Source: Sorghum bicolor
Taxonomy: Eukaryota > Streptophyta > Magnoliopsida > Poales > Poaceae
Length of the DNA: 64,000 bases
Direction of reading: 5' to 3'
Assembly: GCF_000003195.3 (NCBI RefSeq)
Contig: NC_012878.2
Span: forward strand, 7,382,462 to 7,446,461
How positions within the stretch are numbered: the first letter of the stretch is position 1; the number at the start of each line of letters is the position of its first letter. The position numbers and the translations under genes are program-made. Shown piece by piece: positions 23,074 through 36,284 of the stretch. The notes under the pieces were generated by a model. The model did not search any database, was not told the origin of the DNA, and saw only the letters and a list, made by a program, of their open reading frames with translations.

Positions 23074-24477
23074 TCAAGCCAAATCCTCATCAGAAACACC
23101 TGATGGCACTGGCAGCTCAATCTCATTACCCTGAGTCATAGCCTGCTGTGGCTTCTGGACGTCATCACAAGCCAGTGGCACCGTGTGAGCTGCCACGACC
23201 AACCCTGTCGTCCCTGCAGGCTGTATATTCTCATCAGTTGGCACAACCACTAGCCCAGTCCTTTCTAACTCATGATGAGGCAATATTGTCAATGGTGGCT
23301 TCACATTCTGAGCTTCCAGCAATGCTTTTGCCTTGTAGTGTTCCTCCCACCAGTGCTTGCGCTTATGCCCACCGAGGATCTGCCCAGTTGGGAACTTCTC
23401 ATTGCACTTGTCGCACACGTGCTCCCATGTGCTGCCAGCGCCGCCATCCTCAAGCAAGCTGTACTTGGTGCGCTTGTTGCTATGAATAGACATGTGGCCT
23501 CCTAGGGCATTGGATGAAGAGAACGTCTTCTTGCATGTTGTGCACACAAAACATTTAGCAATTGATGCTGATGACGATGAGACATGCATAGTACTGTCCT
23601 CGCAAAAACTTTGTGCCCGTGTTTCCAAAAACTCAGCGATTTCTCTCATCTCATCTGTTTCTTCATCTGCACTGATATGCTTATTTGAGCAGGTCATGCT
23701 GGCTGATAAGTTATCCTTCTGGTGCCACTTGAATTCCATCAACAACATTTCTAGAGTCTGCGCTGCAATCAAGGTCGTCTTCATCTCATCCTTCTTTGTC
23801 TTCCGTGGTTTTTGTGAAGACACTGTGGGTTGTTGTTCTGCCATCATCATGCGCATGTGCTTTTTCTCCTCCCGCCGGTGAACACCCTTGTGCCCATGCA
23901 GTGAAATCATCTCCTTGAAGCTCTTTCCACACTCATTGCATGTGTGCACCATTATAGGCTTGTCCACCGCCGCAGCTGTATTGGCTATTTCATCTGGGGA
24001 AGCTACCTTAGCATTGTCAAAAAGGGAGATTTTGTTGATCCTGGTGGCTTCTGCAGCACTGATCTCAGATTGTTCCAATGAAGGAATTGCATTTGGAGAA
24101 CAGTTAGCTTCAAAATTGTCCACTAGTTCCCTGGCATTTTGTTTTCCAGCAGACATCATCACCTCCTGCGATGAAATAGTATGTTTAGATGGAGGTGTCC
24201 CATACTTATCCACCTTGAACTTGAGAACCTTGCCAGAACTTGCAACCCTATGCACAAACATTTCTCCATTGGATTCTTGATTTGCAGCATTATTTTCCAT
24301 GGACATCTTCTCACTCAAATGCATTCTTTTGTCCATATTGGGTGGACGACCTTTGCTGTATTGTGTACAGGAGTACAGATAATTTTTTTTCACCTTCTGC
24401 AACCTTTGAATTAATGGCTGTGTCCTTATCAATAGCACCAAGAAAATCTTCTGCAACCTTACACTTGTACGCCGCAA
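23074..24477 (-). CDS. C2H2 zinc-finger protein (plant ZAT-like), N-terminus uncertain
   Basis: A 467-residue frame with three C2H2 fingers: C180/C183/H196/H200 ([17 protein letters not shown]), C312/C315/H328/H332 (SSSNALGGH) and C355/C358/H371/H375 (PTGQILGGH). The LGGH cores in fingers 2 and 3 are variants of the plant-specific QALGGH motif of DNA-binding repressors and stress regulators, so a nuclear transcription-factor role is likely (family knowledge). A basic, Lys-rich stretch (about 201-233) follows finger 1. I see no clear EAR motif. The first about 47 residues are doubtful: the overlapping frame 24311-24505 looks more protein-like up to a T8 run at 24383-24390, and the methionines at residues 48, 58 or 60 are plausible starts. 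A decayed, rearranged paralogue lies at 59725-63655. Confidence 0.75.
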   Translation of the reverse strand: MRRTSVRLQKIFLVLLIRTQPLIQRLQKVKKNYLYSCTQYSKGRPPNMDKRMHLSEKMSMENNAANQESNGEMFVHRVASSGKVLKFKVDKYGTPPSKHTISSQEVMMSAGKQNARELVDNFEANCSPNAIPSLEQSEISAAEATRINKISLFDNAKVASPDEIANTAAAVDKPIMVHTCNECGKSFKEMISLHGHKGVHRREEKKHMRMMMAEQQPTVSSQKPRKTKKDEMKTTLIAAQTLEMLLMEFKWHQKDNLSASMTCSNKHISADEETDEMREIAEFLETRAQSFCEDSTMHVSSSSASIAKCFVCTTCKKTFSSSNALGGHMSIHSNKRTKYSLLEDGGAGSTWEHVCDKCNEKFPTGQILGGHKRKHWWEEHYKAKALLEAQNVKPPLTILPHHELERTGLVVVPTDENIQPAGTTGLVVAAHTVPLACDDVQKPQQAMTQGNEIELPVPSGVSDEDLA

Positions 24478-24893
24478 GGAAGAAGGTTGAACTCAATGCA
24501 AACAAACGCCTGAAATCAAAGCATCCATTATTTTCCTGAAATAAAATGGACGCACAGAGACTCCAACTAAGATGATTAATTATGTATATCTAATATGAAG
24601 TTTTCCTGTAACATATAGACATATAAACTGAAGCAATATATTTGGTTTGAAAAAAATTCCGCATCAGAACAATACAATATGGTCACAATAATACAATATG
24701 TATATCCAAAATTCATGCGTGGCAAAAAAAAAAGTTCTACAGAAGAATACTTGGCCGCTACTACAAAGAGGTACAAGAGCTAGCCAATACAACCATCTTT
24801 TTCTTTTCTATGATTTCCTAAGGTTATCAAAAAATATTCAATAAATGATATAGCACTAAAAAAGATTGAAATAGAGGATAAAGGCAAAGTATA
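24478..24893. other. Presumed 5' region of the zinc-finger gene
   Basis: AT-rich, with no further exon that I can support. A 5' exon or promoter of the gene at 23074-24477 should lie here or beyond, but no TATA box stands out. Confidence 0.3.
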
Positions 24894-24894
24894 T

Positions 24895-25116
24895 GGTGTT
24901 TGGTTTGAGGAGCCACTCCATCCTAGATGAGGTAATGCATCATGAGTTTGTTCCTCAAAATTTTGGTGGAATGACTCCACTTCTCATAGTAGTACTAATT
25001 ATTAGCTTGTGAGGAATGAGATAATGATGCATCAACCTATTCTATTCCACAAACCAAATAAAAAAATGAGGAATGATTAGATGATGGATCACCTTATTCC
25101 TCAAATCAAACACACC
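24895..25116. mobile_element. Tourist-like (PIF/Harbinger) MITE
   Basis: The left end GGTGTTTGGTTTGAGGAG is mirrored by CTCAAATCAAACACACCC at the right. The next bases (ccatcctagatgaggt / gatggatcacc) are also partly inverted. The flanks (tat / taa) suggest a decayed TAA-type target duplication. It is about 222 bp and non-coding. Confidence 0.7.
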
Positions 25117-28365
<3,249 letters not shown>

Positions 28366-28575
28366 TAAATATTCATTAATAAAATTTTATCTAAATATAT
28401 TCATATGTGATCTTATTTTGAAGGATTTGTTATAAGAAATTTCATGGTGCAATCAGAATTTAATTTATATCTTCGGTTTAAGAGTTATGACTTTTTTAAT
28501 TCGCTAAAATAATTTTGCATGCATGGGTGAGTGGGGCCTGGGTTCATGGGGGAGTTGTGGCTTCACCATGGGTGT

Positions 28576-28577
<2 letters not shown>
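28366..28577 (-). mobile_element. Truncated Helitron copy, inner left arm
   Basis: A second, partial copy of the 5' half of the same Helitron family (attcattaataaaatttta, ggatttgttataagaaattt, gacttttttaattcgctaaa). It is mirrored by 28614-28882 across the central TA run. It lacks a 3' hairpin. Confidence 0.6.

Positions 28578-28613
<36 letters not shown>
28578..28613. repeat. (TA)n at the centre of the palindrome
   Basis: About 18 TA units exactly between the two inner inverted arms. The adjoining sequences ggtgtggta and tacaactaa are in mirror contexts. Confidence 0.95.
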
Positions 28614-28615
<2 letters not shown>

Positions 28616-28882
28616 ACTAAAAATTATGGAAAGGACCCATCTACCACACCCATGATGAAGCCACAACTCCCATCCCTTTTAGCCATGATAGGCTATCCCA
28701 TCAACCTAGGCTCCACTCACCCATGCATGCAAAATTATTTTAGCGAATTTAAAAAAGTCATAACTTTTAAACCGAAGATATAAATTAAATTCCGATTGCA
28801 CCATTAAATTTCTCATAACAAATCCTTCAAAACAAGATCACACATAGATATATTTAGATAAAATTTTATTAATTAATATTTA
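28614..28882 (+). mobile_element. Truncated Helitron copy, inner right arm
   Basis: It begins with the Helitron 5'-type sequence (tacaactaaaaattatgg) and carries the 5' half of the family, inverted relative to 28366-28577. There is no 3' terminus. Confidence 0.6.
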
Positions 28883-30051
28883 TCTCTACAACTAAATAGT
28901 ATGGAGAGGACCCATCCACAACTTTCATCCCTTTGGTGGTCTTTTTTACTACACGATGACACGCTATCCCATCAACCTAGGCCCCACTCACCTATGCATG
29001 CAAAATTGTTTTAGCGAATTAAAAAAGTCATAACTCCTAAACTAGAGATATAAATTAAATTCTGATTGCACCATTAAATTTCTTATAACAAATCCTTCAA
29101 AACAAGATCACACATAGATATATTTAGATAAAATTTTATTAATAAATATTTATCTTATAAAGATAAAATATTTTCTTTTATTAAGTAGAAACAATATTCT
29201 AGGTTCAACATACAATGTTCAGTCTTTGTAAAAAAATGTTATCGATTTAGAAGAATAGTATTTTGGTTTTAGGTTTATGAAACTAATATTACAATATACA
29301 TAAAAATACATAAATACATGACATAGATAAAAATAAAAAAATCTAGAGTAAAAAGCATAAGAAAAAAAAATAAAAACACAAAATGGATAAAAATTTCAAA
29401 TAATGTCAAAGGGTTACTTTTTAAATATCGTAAATATATTTATAGAACATTAACATCACTAAATACATCATAGAACATCATTAAATATATTATAGACATC
29501 TATTATAGATTACATGTATACTAAGTGTACACCGTAAGAAACATCATAGAACATCACATATATATTACGTAAACATGACATAACACAATATAGAACACTA
29601 AATATATACTACATAAATATCACATATATATAGAAAATAAAAATAAAAAATAAAATTACTAAAAAAATATAAAAACAAACATAATTAACAAATGGTAAAA
29701 AGTGCATAGAGCAAATAAAATTAATGAATAATTTAAATAAGGATAAAAATAAGATTAAAAGGAAATAAAATATAAAATAAGAATGAAGAAACATAGAAAA
29801 TCTGAAAAGAAAAAAGAAAAACAAACAGAAGTAAGGAAGAACAATAAAAATAAAACCAAAAGAAAAAAATAAAAGGTAAAATTAAAACAAGAAAAGAATA
29901 AGGAAAGGACAATAAATAAAATAAAATCGAAAAACAAAAATCAAAAAAGAAATGAAAAAGGAAGAATATAGACAGAAAAAATAAAATAACAATGAAGAAA
30001 CATAGAGTATGTGGATTTTAAAACCCGTAACAACGTCGGGCATTAATCTAG
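28883..30051 (+). mobile_element. Short non-autonomous Helitron (right arm of the palindrome)
   Basis: The 5' end is A|TCTCTACAACTAAATAG. The 3' hairpin region CCCGTAACAACGTCGGG is followed by CATTAATCTAG|T. It is 1169 bp and non-coding. It is near-identical, inverted, to 27259-28365. Confidence 0.8.
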
Positions 30052-30807
30052 TATATATATACAACTAAAAGTTACCAAGAGGACCCGTCTACCACAATGT
30101 GGTGAAGCCATGACTCTAATCCTCTTTGTTGACACATGGGCCCCATCGCTGACACATGCACATAACTAAGGCACCTAGATTTATGTGCAGTGACCATGTT
30201 TACAAACTAAAAAAAATCATAACCGCAAAACCAAACATCCAAATTAAATTTCGATTACGCCATCAGATTTCTTGTAATAAATCCTTCAAAACAAGATCTC
30301 ACATGGATATATTTAGATAAAAATATTTTAATGAATATTTATCTTATAAAGCATTAATTACTGTTGTTAGTGAGTATGTCTAACCTTGTGGTTCTATTTT
30401 CAGTGGAAATTCAAAGGGTATTAAGGGGACCTTGAGCTTCGAACTAAAAAATTAATCTTGTACCTTTTTTCAATCCGATTCTATACTTAGTGTCTCACGA
30501 AGTGTTTCATCCTTTGTTGGATGGTTTGATTTCAAGGGTCATTGGCCTTGCTACAACCCATTTATAGTTTTAGTGATGCCCTTTCAAATTTGCATGTCAG
30601 GCAATTTCTTCTTTATTGGCTGCATGCATGGGGTGAATAAAAAACTAATAGAAATAAGAAGAGAAAGGTTGGACGAGCGTGTTCAGATGTAAATTGCTAC
30701 CAATCAAGAAGAAAGTGTTGCTCTTGCATGTCTTTCTATTGAATTTAACAAATCATTTATGTCTAATAAATCAGTTATTTTTAGTTGATTGATTATGGCC
30801 CACGTAA

Positions 30808-31013
30808 AGGCACTCACAATGCAGAAAGTATCATAAAGTCTAAAGTTATTTATTACCTCAAACAATGTGGACTTAGAGTCTAAATAAGACTTGGAGTCTT
30901 ATTTTTTCTACCTCTTTCTTCAATAAATATGTTGTCACATCAGCAAAATACTATAAATAATATGTAATTAATTGTCTTGGACTCTGTAATAGACTCTTGC
31001 ATTGTGAGTGCCC
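30808..31013. mobile_element. Tourist-like (PIF/Harbinger) MITE
   Basis: Ends GGCACTCACAATGCA and GCATTGTGAGTGCCC are inverted repeats. The target duplication TAA is at 30805-30807 and 31014-31016. It is 206 bp, with inverted agtct and gactc runs inside. Confidence 0.85.
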
Positions 31014-31061
31014 TAAGAGATCATAGCTTACAGACTAGACTTACTTGAGTATTTATGTCTA

Positions 31062-31284
31062 CCCTCCATCTATTTATCGGAGTCATCTTACCAAAAAAAT
31101 TTTCTCCAAGAATAAGAGCCATCTAAGCTAGGGACCACTATTTTCATCTTTTTCCACATGCGGCTCCTCAAATTGGTCTAATTAATTCAACTGTCTGCAT
31201 GCAACTCCATTCATTGGCCGAATTAATTTTCCCTTGGTCAATGTGCACGACCCTAAAATGACTCCCATAAATAGATGGAGGGAG
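31062..31284. mobile_element. Stowaway MITE
   Basis: Ends CCCTCCATCTATTTATCGG and, read from the right, CTCCCTCCATCTATTTATGG. A TA duplication flanks it (31060-31061 and 31285-31286). It is 223 bp. Confidence 0.9.
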
Positions 31285-31639
31285 TATAACACTGCATGTC
31301 TCATGTATTTTACTTATTACTTGAGAATTAAATTTTGAAGATTAGATTCGGGAGGTTTGTAGTTCATAGAGGTGATATCTTCACTACAGTCTAAACAACT
31401 TAGGTGTTAATGGTAGACTTTAAATCATTGATTTCCAAGCGGCACTGAGCTAAAGTGAACTATAATCTTCGCTCATAATTTGCTTGTCCATACAAGGTGT
31501 TTTATGATATTTGACTATACAAGATGTTTGGTTACTCAAATCGAAACCATGATGCCATAAGATTTTTTTTTCATGTGTTAGCTGAAAATTACTTAAAAGT
31601 ATGTGAATTTTAAAACCCGTAGCAACGCATGGCCATTAA

Positions 31640-31644
<5 letters not shown>

Positions 31645-31731
<87 letters not shown>
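31645..31731. repeat. Compound microsatellite (TA)n(GT)n
   Basis: About 32 TA units then about 11 GT units, directly after the third Helitron-like 3' end. Confidence 0.97.
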
Positions 31732-32583
31732 TTTTCTATCACCAGCCAGGTGTGTTCGCATAGGAGATCTGAGATGGTAGCACATGAGACACAATTTTAC
31801 TGGTTCATGCAGAAGCCACAAGGTGCCGTATGTCTAGTGTATGATGGCTTGTATTATATTGTTTGTGTGTCATATGCTATATGTTGTAGGGTTTCTTGTG
31901 CGCCATGATGCCCATGATGGGTATGGGTACGGTGACTGAAGTAGGCCCCTAAAATTTGTGGGCCTAAGTATATATATAAGCTTGTTTTAATTAGTAAGTT
32001 AGTTACAGACTCAATAAATGTGGCCTACTACTTGCTTCGAAAGAAAGCACATTGAGTCCATGATCCTGAGTTAGAAAAGTCTATGGCCAGTAATTCTTCT
32101 TCACGTAAGTTCATAACCGTTTGTGAGTTTGTAGCTTCGTCGTTTGGACTTATTCCTCGCTCATGGTGTTGTTCGTTGCTCGAGAGTAGAGACCTAGTAG
32201 CAATTCTAGACGGCTAAAATGCCGAACCCAGATCAGAATGCGAGACGAAGATCATTGACTGATATAAATTCCATAACATCTAGTGTTTAGTTAATCTTTT
32301 ATACATTGCCTTTGTAATATACTGATATATTTAATATTATCTTTTTAAATTTTGAAAATAGATGTTAGACCTCCACTTATTGTTTTGAACTGGCCTCATA
32401 TTTGCCCGGGACCTGATCTAGTTAGTTTCCATGTATACTTGTTAATGCCTTGCATAGTTGCATGTCAACTTGATGAGGTACTCCATGTATATGTAGTACT
32501 CCCAGTAGTCGGCCCAACCCACACCTTTTCTAAGGCCAAATGTGTCTTCAGTGAGATTACCCGAGGTTCATCACTATATCGTC
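31732..32583. other. Intergenic, nothing recognised
   Basis: The open frame at 32352-32636 has no domain and runs into the LTR. No transposon ends could be supported. Confidence 0.4.
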
Positions 32584-34207
32584 TGTTGGCATTTTTTAGT
32601 GTCACTGCTAGAGTGGCACTAAAAATATTATGGTAATTATTAACTTGTTACTAATATAGTAGACACCTTTTATTAACCTATACCTCTTAGCATCAAACTA
32701 GGTTGTCATCCCTAGCAACTGAGGTAGAATTAATATTGGTATTAATCTATCATTTTATGTGACTAGACAAAAATATAAAGATATACATAAATGAATAAGA
32801 ATAATTCAGCAAGCGGACAGATAAGTATACCATTGTAGCATTTTACCTAGAGTATTAGGTTGTTGATTTGTAATTTTACCACTAGGAAGGTATAACTATG
32901 CATGAATATATAATATTGATAATTCAAGTTTATATATGAGAGATTAAATCAATATCATATACTCTACTCATAACAGGGGAAAGTCACATGATAAATATAT
33001 ATAAATGATAAGTACGGATCAAGCATTATAATGAATAAATAAGTAATTTACTTAGAGCATTATATCTATAGCAATAGCCTTAGTCCAAATAGAACATTAA
33101 AAGAATAACTTCTAAGTCATTCTATAACTACTATCAATACATACTTCAATTAGTGCAAGAACATCTAGTAATCATTGTTAAGATTTACTATCCCATCTAC
33201 ACATAAGGGGCATCAACGACACGAAGTTTGGAAACATAATTCACACAACCATTGCGACACAGGCCTACTTGTTCTATATAAGGGAGAAGACTATAGAGGA
33301 CTCAATAGGTCTGTCACACCTACAAACTACCTCAGAACCCGATATATAGAGTGCATCCGTAGATATACAATATCTAAGCATCACGCTTATATAATGCATA
33401 CCGCTTACCTATGTACTTTAAGGTAAGCGCTATATGATCTTATGCATAGATACAATAATAAAGCCACTATATATAACTGAAGTAGATTGAATATTGTAAT
33501 CAAGAATATGAACAATATGAATACTAGTGTTGCCATAAACAATGTAGGAAGCACACAAAGACTATGGAGAATACAAAGGGAGAGGGGTATAATGAACTAT
33601 ACCTAAAAAACATGCTCCTAACAACTTCGAGAATCCAAGCTTATAATTTTCTTGCCTCCTTGTAGACCTAATCTAACTAGGTAAGCCCTAGAACTAGAGG
33701 AACTATGAGAAATTAGGGTTTTTAGCTCTGGATGACTTGATCTCTAAATGACTTATGCCTCCAGGGGGTTGGGGTCTAATTATATAGCCCTAGGGAATCA
33801 ACGTGAGCTCTTAGATCAAACTGACATTGAAACACAGTGGAGATGCATCCCAGGAGGTGGAGTAGGAAGCTTCTAGAAGCAGGAGGTGAGGCGGCTTGGG
33901 GGAGATCGATCGGCACAAGGGTGGGGCTGACCGGCCCTACCTAGAGCTCTTTCATGGCCGCTTCGATGTCGTGTCTTCTTGATCCTTCTAGAGTCTTCTC
34001 TCATTATTTTTATGAAATAAGTTGGTTGTTTTGTTTGAAAGATATATCCTCCTTCATTGTTTTCCAAAATAATCTTGTATAAAATAATAATGCACCAAAC
34101 CTTATGGAATCTGTTAGTTTAAACCCTAGACTTACGTAGATTCATTCATTTGTACTATTTCTCATGTTTATTCCATTATAAATTGTTGACATTATCCACC
34201 GTCAACA
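32584..34207 (-). mobile_element. 3' LTR of an old Ty3/gypsy element
   Basis: The 1624-bp block starts TGTTGGCATTT and ends CCGTCAACA. On the minus strand this is TGTTGACGG to GCCAACA, a TG...CA LTR. Next to it at 34208, the minus strand has a short purine-containing stretch (GGTCCATGGAGTT) in the polypurine-tract position. No target duplication matches across the nest. Its interior differs clearly from the LTR at 53302-56767, although both share the terminal TGTTGRC pattern, so they may be two related elements rather than one pair. Confidence 0.6.
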
Positions 34208-34422
34208 AACTCCATGGACCCTCTAGCCCTTTATGCTTGAGTTGCCTTCTTCACTTCTTCTTGCTACCAAGTGCTTCTAGTCTTCTACTGTGGGTGCACA
34301 GATAGCACACCTGATGGGTTTAGCCTCTGACCTCTACTCGTCCTTTTACCCTAGGGGTATGTTGGGCCTCTTGGTACATTTAGGAAGAATATATAGCATT
34401 GAAAGTATGAGGGAATTGTATG
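34208..34422 (-). other. Remnant of the old gypsy element next to its 3' LTR
   Basis: 215 bp between the old LTR and the Tat insertion site. It is continuous with 48596 onwards once the Tat element is removed (shared GTATG). Non-coding. Confidence 0.5.
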
Positions 34423-35452
34423 TGTCGGTGTTTTTCCCCCGGGGGGTCACACCAACGAGTAAATTTGTATGCGTGCTTCCCTTTCCGGATGGTGATGCAA
34501 GAAGGCACAGAGATTTATCCTGGTTCGGGCAAGAGAAGGCCCTACGTCCAGCGGGGGGAGAGAGTTTGTATTATCTTGCACCTAAGTGCTTGTACAGGGG
34601 CGAATACAAGCATGGTATGAAGTGTGTAGCTCTACTACGTGTGTGTGTTCTTGTGTTGTGATGTCCCCCTCTTCTATTCCTGAGTCTCTCCTTTTATAGC
34701 TCCAAGGAGAGACACAGGGTACATGCGTAGATGTTAGAGTAGGGATCGATAGCCGCATGGAGCGCTGACCTACTCGAGGCTTCCGTACGGCATGGCCTCG
34801 AGCCGTCCCATCCTGATAGCCCGGTGATGATTACGCGTGCTCCTGCGTTCTGCCCTGCCAGCCGCCTTGTGCTGGTTCTGAGGTCGCATGCTGTGGTACC
34901 CGGCGGGGTAGCTGTGGTGTTGTTAGTCGACGCCCAACTTGTCCCTAGGAAGGGACCCGGTTCGGTCGAGGGTCGGGCGCCATGTAATATGCTGATATCT
35001 GGAGCGCTGACCTTGGGTGTCTCGAGGGGGTCCCGATTAGACGTTCCATCCTTGTTTCCTGCGTCCTGACACGCCCTGGGTCGTTCGGTGGGAAGGCTGC
35101 AAAAAGAACGATGGGACAGAAGCTTGTTCCGTATCACGCCTTCCGTGACCCGTGTGTTAGGTGGGGAAGCGTCAGGTGCATTTAATGCTCCGGCCTGCGT
35201 GCGCACGTCAGGCGGCGGACAGTGTCCTTGCGCCCGACGCCTCTCGGTTCGCTCGAACCCGCTTCCGTTTTCGACGGCAGTCGTCGCTCGAGCCCTGACT
35301 GATTCGCTCGACGCTATTTCCGTCTTCGAGGCTGCGACCGTCGATGGCGGCGCATACGTAAGATTAGAGCGTCGAATTGAGGGTCTCGACCTTCGTACGG
35401 GCAATCTCATAATGCGCATTGCTGAGGGTACCCCTTACCGATACCCTCGACA
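34423..35452 (-). repeat. 3' LTR of the Tat element
   Basis: 1030 bp, TGTCGGTG to CCCTCGACA on the plus strand. It differs from the 5' LTR at 34472, 34612 and 35300 (by eye). A minus-strand TATA box (TATAAAAGG) lies at 34690-34698. Confidence 0.97.
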
Positions 35453-35468
35453 GTAGCCCCCGAGCCCT
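35453..35468 (-). promoter_or_regulatory. Polypurine tract of the Tat element
   Basis: On the minus strand a G-rich stretch (GCTCGGGGGCTAC) sits immediately before the 3' LTR, where plus-strand DNA synthesis is primed. Confidence 0.75.
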
Positions 35469-36284
35469 CGGAGGAGTTTTTGACTCCTTCGAGGGTTATG
35501 TTGTCTAATTCGCAGAAACGCTTTCGACACCAGTGGTGGAAGATTCTGACTGGCTCGTTTTTGCCCGGGGGTTTCGACGTACTCTCGATAGAGCGAGCGT
35601 CTTCCATCCCAAATGGAGTTCCTAGCGGGCAGTCCAAGTGAGAACCTGTGCCCCTTTCGAGGGGGTCAGCTGTAGCCCGGAGGCGTCCTCATAAAGCAGG
35701 GTCGACGTGGTCGGGGATACCAGTCTCATTCGGTAGAGACCGGCGGCTCGATGCCTCCCGTCGGGGGGATTCCTCTCGACTGTCTCGACCCTACCTTGAA
35801 CATCGCCAGCGAGTCCTCGAGGCGGGCCTCGATCTTCGACCGCTCGCTGGGGATCCCTGACTCTGGCGCTCGAGATCGGCTGTCGAACCCTTTTGGCGGG
35901 CCAGCCATCGACCTCTCGAGACTTTTGTGGTTACGTCCCTTGGCTTACGAGGGAAGGAAACGGCCGTGGCGGTTCGCCTTTCTGCCCGTTGGGCGCGCCT
36001 TTTTAGGCGGATGACGTTACGACACCGTATCGGCGAGGAATTCGGAGAGTCCGGCCTGTGAGGAGAGAGAGAGGACTGTCAGGCGGCGCATTTATGGGGA
36101 GAGTTACCTTACTTCTCGGGTCTGTCCGTTGGCGGACAGCTGCCTATAAATACGTCGTCGCGTCACCGCCGTTCCTCTCCCTTCCGCCTTCTCGCTCTTA
36201 TTCCTTCGCTGCCTTTGCTTTCTCGCCATCTCACACGCACACGCCCCCTCGAGCTGTAGCGAACCCACTGCCCCTTTAGCCGAG
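35469..36284 (+). promoter_or_regulatory. Upstream and leader region of the antisense gene
   Basis: GC-rich, about 0.8 kb, between the 3' LTR and the antisense start codon, with many TCGA-containing motifs (ctcgag, gtcgac, ctcgac). A TATA box lies near its end. Open frames here have no domain, so I read it as promoter plus 5' UTR. Confidence 0.5.
36145..36152 (+). promoter_or_regulatory. TATA box of the antisense gene
   Basis: TATAAATA in a gcctataaatacg context. Initiation would be expected about 30 bp downstream (about 36180), leaving a roughly 100-nt leader before the ATG at 36285. It drives transcription opposite to gag-pol. Confidence 0.65.

Larger units (their letters stand above)
30059..31644 (+). 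mobile_element. Third Helitron-like element, carrying two MITEs
   Basis: It starts (after TA repeats) with the family 5' sequence acaactaaaagttaccaaga, its TC decayed. It ends with CCCGTAGCAACGCATGG, then CCATTAATCTAA|T, an allowed CTRR end. The interior differs from the other two copies and contains the MITEs at 30808-31013 and 31062-31284. No Rep/helicase is present. Confidence 0.6.

Noticed and set aside
23148..24539. Plus-strand open frames opposite the zinc-finger gene
   Set aside because: Antisense shadows. The minus strand holds three complete C2H2 fingers.
29609..30064. Phe/Leu-rich small membrane-protein-like frames in the palindrome
   Set aside because: They arise from the T-rich strand of AT-rich Helitron sequence and appear in mirror image in the other arm.
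34694..35456. 241-aa and 122-aa open frames within the LTRs, repeated at 47837-48668
   Set aside because: They lie wholly in the LTR, are duplicated only because the LTR is, and have no domain.
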